Assembly (NCBI RefSeq): GCF_033439725.1
Contig: NW_026944387.1
Location: 1,984,001-2,048,000, forward strand
Length of the DNA: 64,000 nucleotides
From: Neurospora tetraspora
Lineage: Eukaryota > Ascomycota > Sordariomycetes > Sordariales > Sordariaceae
Direction of reading: 5' to 3'
The notes beneath the pieces were generated by a model. The model did not search any database, was not told where the DNA came from, and saw only the letters and a program-made list of their open reading frames with translations. The translations under genes and the position numbers were made by a program. This document shows, piece after piece, positions 58,793-64,000 of the stretch (positions are counted from its first letter, which is position 1; each line of letters starts with the position of its first letter).

Positions 58793-61467
58793 AAACCTTC
58801 TAAATAGGGTAAAAGTGAAAATATTTATAGAATCTCTCTTCTAGTACATTAATTTCTTTAGCCAAATTATAAATATTCCCTAAAATATTATTCGGAATTT
58901 CCTTATCTATCCCTATCTCCTTACGAGCTAGTATATTCGTTATTCCTATTAATTCCCGCAATTTCTCGTAATCTAATTATCCTAAAACCTTCATTAATCC
59001 ATTGGCTAATATTTTCTTTATTTCTAAATATTTAATTTCAATCCTTCCTTCTATAATTTCCTATTTCAAATAATAATAATAGATATCGACGTACTTTAAT
59101 TTAATTATTAGTTTCGCTACTTTAATAATTAATATACGGATCGTTTATATATTATTACAATTAATTACAAGTATATCCTTATCGAAGGGCATATTAATCT
59201 CTTCATATAAACGTATAATAGCAATAATTTCCTTAGTAGCGTTTAAAATTAATAATAACTCTACTTCTATTATTAAGGCAGATACCGTCTTTTATTTAAT
59301 TATACCCTAATAAATTAAATTATTAAAGAGTATAATTATGAATTTATGCGAGTTCTTTCAATTTAGAGAATTGTCAGCATACGATGTATTTAAAGCGATT
59401 TCGAATTTTGTTAATTTATTATCATAGAAGGAGAGATTAGGGTAGTATTAAAAGTAGTATAAAATTTTGTTAGTAGCCTTACAATATTGAAGATTAGGAT
59501 TATAATTATAATAAATTAATTGATTAGTAGAGAAGGCGATATTAAATTAAGTAATTACAGTAATATATATTATAAAGCTAATAACGATTTAATATTCCCG
59601 GATTTTATTAAAAGAAATTACACTATTATAAAGTATAAACTCTTTGTTATTTATTAGGAGAAAGGCGAAGGTATAGGGATTTTTGATTATTTTGGTAATT
59701 TTATAAATATATTCCCATTAAAATAATTAAATATAATTATAGTTTTCGGTTTCGAATAATTTCAATACTTAGAAACTATTAAAAGTTATTACTATTAATA
59801 AATTTGTACTTCTCCTTTCATTTCTCGTAACCCGAATAATTTTATTATATTATAATTTATTCAAGGCGAAAATCATATCGTTAATATAGTAAAAAATTAA
59901 AATTTTATTACGTTTGAGGATATATAAGTCTTCGAATAACGGTTTAAACCCTAAATTTTCGAAAGTCCTATTAAATTCTTATTATTATAATGAGAGAATT
60001 CGTCGGAAATTATAGAAGGCTTTAAAGATTTTAAGGATGGTACTATATTTTTAATAATTAGGAGGTATATGTATATAAATTTTCTTATTAAGGTAGGCGT
60101 TAACAAAGGCAATTACTGTATTATATTAAATAAATTTGAAATCGAATTTGGCGGCGTAGGTAATAATTGACCGAAATAAATAATTAATTAACGTAGAAGT
60201 ATATATCTCCTTATTATAATTATACTATTAGTCTCCTTTAATTACGAAGCGAACCTTTACTTTTAATAACCGATTATACTTATTAAATATATATATATAT
60301 ACTTTTATATAATTGAGGATTTAAAGACTTTTAATACAGGGAACGTCTTTATTAATTTTAATTTATAATTTTATTTCTTTATAGTTATTGAGATGTACTT
60401 CCTTTACTTACTTAAAAAAATTACCTAGATTATAATATTTGAAATTACAGTAAATCTTTAGGATTAGAGGGAAGTTTTAACGTTTAATAGAATCTAATCT
60501 ACTACCTTTAGAAATTAAATAATTAATTTTTACCTTTATAATTATTTTACTTTACTATTACCTAATTAATTAAATAAATCTCTTAGCGTTAAACGCAATT
60601 TCCTATAATTCGAAGGTTAGGAACGAGATAGATTTTAGTAAATTTATTATAAAATTAATAATGGGAATAATTGGTAGTATATTTAGCGAGGTAAGGTAAT
60701 TAAATATAAAATGGATAGATATTTTACTTTAAGCAATAGATTCTATTAATTTCGAAACGGTCTCGTTATTATCTTTTTAAAGTTCGTTATTAAGGAGTAA
60801 CGGTAGGAGAGGGGTAAGATTGTTATCTTCTATATTTTAAGTTACGTTGAAGGGCTTAAAATATTATATAAATAGTTAAAGAAGGTAATTAATTCAGTTA
60901 AATAAATTAGTAATTTTGTCGTTAATTAGCCTTAATCCTTGTTTAAAATTATTAAAGTTCTTTAAATAAATTAAATTTTTATTAAAGAGTATATTATAAA
61001 TATAAACGATACAATTAATTGACGGGTTCTAAATTTAGTAGATAGAGGAGGTAATATAATTAATAAAGAATCCAATCTAGGCCTTTAGTTGAAGCTTTTT
61101 ATACTATTACTCTTTTTTCTATATAGGACCTATTATTATAGATATTTTATAACTATAAATACGTAAATAATTAAAATTAGGCTTATAGGGTTCGGTTTAT
61201 ACCCCGTTATAATAGGTTACGAAGGTATGAAACTATTTATATAGTGATTTCTAATTATAGAGATATTTAGGTAATCGGTTAGTAAAATAGATTAAGGTTA
61301 AAACAATTTTGAAGCTAGAAGTTATAAGGGAATTTAGCGCTATTTATTATTATATACGCCTTTTTTTTAATTATACCTTTTAAACGTTTAGTACCGTTAT
61401 TTTAAATTTATATATTCAATATTAAGGGTTTAAAAATAATAAAACGTATAATTAATTTATCCCTAAC

Positions 61468-61701
61468 GTGTTGATTATTAAATTCGTTATTGTATTTAAT
61501 ATATTTAATTTTAACGTTATACCGGTAATTAATTATATTAATAACCGAAAAGAATTTTTTAGTGATAGCCTCAATTATTCGGTTCGCTATATAAATATTT
61601 TAAATAAATCTAATCTATCGATAAGTAATAAGTATAATGTATTTGAAATTACTTTTCCCTATCTTATATTCGAAGAAATTAATAGCAAAACGTTTTTCTA
61701 A
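61468..61701 (+). other. Open frame by chance in AT-rich relic
   Basis: A 77-residue frame rich in Asn, Ile, Phe and Lys, on the strand opposite the copia coding direction. Composition is what AT-rich noise yields. It is recorded only because no other long frame survives here. Not a gene. Confidence 0.6.
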
Positions 61702-63916
61702 GCTAAATCCCTTATTTCGTAATTTTCGTTTAATTTATTATTTAATTTTTAAAATATTGTACGCGTTATATTAATAAGTAGCGGGCCCTTTAAATTTAGT
61801 ACTTTCAACGTTATAAAAGTATTTAAAGATTTAAAGATTATAATAATCGAATCGTTTATACTAGAGTTTGGTGGGTATTTTCTATGTACGATAGCTAATA
61901 AAGGAGTTAAAGCGATTTCGATGAATAAAGAAAGCGGTACAGTTAAAAAAAAGGGGTAAATATTTGAAGATTATTTAGTAATAGATTTTTTGAAGTAAAT
62001 AAAAGAGTAAGCCGTCTAACTGACGGAGGTAATTATTAAAGGGTTTATAATCCTAATAAAAAATTCAATTTCGAAATAGGCGTAGTAATATAAAATTTAT
62101 AATAAAATTAAGGTAGAAGGCTACTTCTTTTAGCCGTAGCCTTAAAATTCCCCTCTCTTTCTATATTTTTATATTAATAGTCCTAAAACGCTTAATAGGT
62201 ATTTAAAATTTACTAGCTTAAATATAGTCCTTTAAGGATATTACTCGAAATAAAGAGAAACAATTGATTTCGTTAAGAATATAAATAGAAGCCCCGGCAT
62301 TGAAGATTATAGAGTTCTTAAGTGGGTAAATATTACCTTTATTACTATTTACATTAAAAGTACTTTATTTAATGAAAAATATTAAATCGTAAGTATTAAT
62401 TTCTTATTTCCTTTAATTTTTTAGAGTAATAGTTTGCGTAAAGGTAATAAAGCGGTCCCGTATTTAATTCCTAGCCTTTTTAACCTCTTTATTAATTTCG
62501 GGATACTTTTTAAAATTTTTATTAATAAGTTTCTAAGTAGGGCGGCTTAGCTTTTACTTGAGATCATCCTTAATTTTAAGTATTAAATATTAATAGTATA
62601 TTATTGAGTGAAGACTTCACTCGGAAATTTTATAAAGTAGCGTAGTTCCTCCTCTCTTTTTTGGCTGTAAAGATTTTTTTATATTTTTATTTACGTTACG
62701 TTTCTTCCTTTCATTTACCTTCCGCTTCTTTTTATAATTAAAATTAGGAATATCCTCCTTATTAGGCGCGAACTCTTATAAATTAGAGTGGCTAATACTT
62801 TAAACGCTACGAATTATAGCCTTCTTAGAGTTAGCTAATAGTATGGTACGTTCTAGTATATTAACCCTTTTAAAATTAGCGGATATATCTTTATATTTTA
62901 AAGATATTTCTTCGAATTTATTATTAAACTTTTAGGAGTTGTTAGCTTAAATAGGTTTATATTTATAAATTATATCGATAAAATCAATAAATTATAAAGT
63001 GGGGGAAATTACTTTATTAATTCCGAATCTCTTTCCATTTACAATAAGGATTTCTTAATTGGATAGCTACTTTTCGAAGTCCTTAGGTTGCTTCTTTATA
63101 GTTTGTTTAATAAAGGTTTAATAATTTCGACGAGCTTTAGCAATTTGGTCGATAGGTTGATAATTAATGTAATTTTTAACTTCTTTAAATTAATTGCGGG
63201 TAGATTTATCCTATTTAAATAAAATATCGGTATAATAAGCAGCGATATAAGTATTTATTTAATTATAAATTTGGATATTAACATCGTCGAAGTCTTTTTA
63301 GTATTTATAACGAACGTTATATATATTATTAATTTAATCGTACGCTATTTTCCAAGTAATTATTAGGTCAGTAGAGGGATTACTAATTATATCCTCCCTA
63401 ATATCCTACTTAGTATAGTATTTATTATCCTCCTCTTCCTCTTCTTTATCATCTTCTCCCAAACTTCCTTTTTCATTATTTTTGTTAGCGCCGGCAGCGG
63501 CTTCTTTTTAAAATTAGGTAATAATAATAATTTTAATAATAATACTATTCGTATTAATAGCTATAGTAATAATAGTTATTACAATTATAATTATGGCCTT
63601 TTTAACCCTGATTCTTCTATTAAATTTAACGAACCCCTTCTTTACCGTTAAAAGGCAATCCTTTATTTGCTTAGTAAAGAAGAAATCTTCCAGCTTTGGG
63701 GGTAGAACCCTTTAAATTATAGGTCTTCCCTTAAATAATTAATTATTAAAATCCTAGTTCCTACTAGCGAATCTCTTAAAAGTTTTATACTAATTGGGTT
63801 AATTAGTAGGAGTATTAAGGATATACTTAACGTTATTAGTTTCGTAGGGATATTGTTTATAATCGATAATTATAGCGTTAAACGTGAATATGCAAATTAA
63901 ATTATTAATTATTAAA

Positions 63917-64000
63917 TGTAACAGTGCAGAATTAGTTAATTAAAGAGTGTGTGTAACTAACTCGCTTAGAAGGTATAGGGGGTGCTGGGGTAACCCAGAT
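63917..64000 (-). repeat. 5' LTR of the copia element (right copy, partial)
   Basis: 84 bp starting TGTAACAGTGCAGAATTAGT on the plus strand match the left LTR from 58613 (TGTGACGGTGCAGAATTGAT). Nearly all differences are the RIP type, for example GACTGACTCGCTCAG to AACTAACTCGCTTAG. The rest of the LTR and any target duplication lie beyond the window, expected near 64080. Confidence 0.75.

Larger units (their letters stand above)
58613..64000 (-). mobile_element. RIP-degenerate Ty1/copia retrotransposon (right end beyond window)
   Basis: The element reads on the minus strand and is very AT-rich and full of stops. The RNase H relic at about 59168-59070 reads TIRILIIKVAKLIIKLKYVD, a decayed form of the copia pattern before the HVDIH motif. 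An upstream piece reads ATKEIIAIIRLYEE. The reverse transcriptase relic at about 59905-59867 reads IFYYINDMIFALNK: the usual YVDD has become YIND by two G-to-A changes. The left (3') LTR and polypurine tract, and the start of the right (5') LTR, flank it. Domain order (RT then RNase H toward the 3' LTR) fits copia. Internal length is about 5.1 kb, normal for an autonomous copia. No intact protein remains; the Gag/protease/integrase parts were not identified individually. Confidence 0.8.

Noticed and set aside
63421-63480. CT-rich run (TCCTCCTCTTCCTCTTCTTT) as a possible polypyrimidine or regulatory tract
   Set aside because: Most simply the complement of an acidic (GAA/GAG) coding stretch in the copia Gag-Pol relic.
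1-64000. CRISPR array, rRNA genes or a fungal biosynthetic gene cluster
   Set aside because: None seen: no regularly spaced repeats, no rRNA sequence, and no synthase, P450 or transporter grouping.

Overview
The window looks like nuclear DNA of a filamentous ascomycete of the Sordariales, most likely Neurospora or a close relative. Support: short introns with GT(A/R)NGT donors and CTAAC-type branch points, typical Sordariomycete housekeeping proteins, and very AT-rich blocks dominated by C-to-T and G-to-A changes, the mark of repeat-induced point mutation (RIP). No database search was possible; names rest on motif recognition.

Layout. Bases 1-4570 are a repeat-rich left flank: AT-rich relic DNA, a well-preserved solo LTR (564-1010) with a 5-bp target duplication, and a 331-bp inverted-repeat element (4240-4570). 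Bases 4571-8185 hold no gene I can support. Bases 8186-57142 are a normal gene-bearing segment: PEP carboxykinase (acu-6 type, +), a small Gag-like protein (-), a DUF6604 protein broken by one in-frame TAG (-), centrin/Cdc31 (-), a Bud22-like ribosome biogenesis protein (+), exocyst Sec3 (+), a possible GPI-anchored surface protein (+), a large disordered protein with a PUA/ASCH-like segment (-), a UFD4/TRIP12-type HECT ubiquitin ligase (-), a doubtful spliced ORF (-), a class I methyltransferase (-), branched-chain 2-oxoacid dehydrogenase E1-alpha (+), a small single-pass membrane protein (+), the ubiquinone methyltransferase COQ5 (+), a DUF2433/metallophosphoesterase-like RGG protein (-) and a Zds1-type protein (-). 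Bases 58613-64000 are a RIP-ruined Ty1/copia retrotransposon on the minus strand. Its left LTR and polypurine tract are visible; its right LTR runs off the window.

The genes do not form a pathway cluster. Three act in mitochondrial or carbon metabolism (PEP carboxykinase in gluconeogenesis, E1-alpha in branched-chain amino-acid breakdown, COQ5 in ubiquinone synthesis). Sec3 and the Zds1-like protein belong to polarity and secretion control. Exon joins were worked out by hand from frame, splice consensus and family continuity; for most multi-exon genes the spliced length is an exact multiple of three.

The most interesting points are: the DUF6604 gene, whose conserved N-terminus is cut off by a single UAG in a context compatible with fungal sexual-stage A-to-I mRNA editing; the copia element with a sharp RIP boundary inside its left LTR; the solo LTR carrying palindromic tandem repeats; and two hairpin-type elements at 4240-4570 and 25838-26172.
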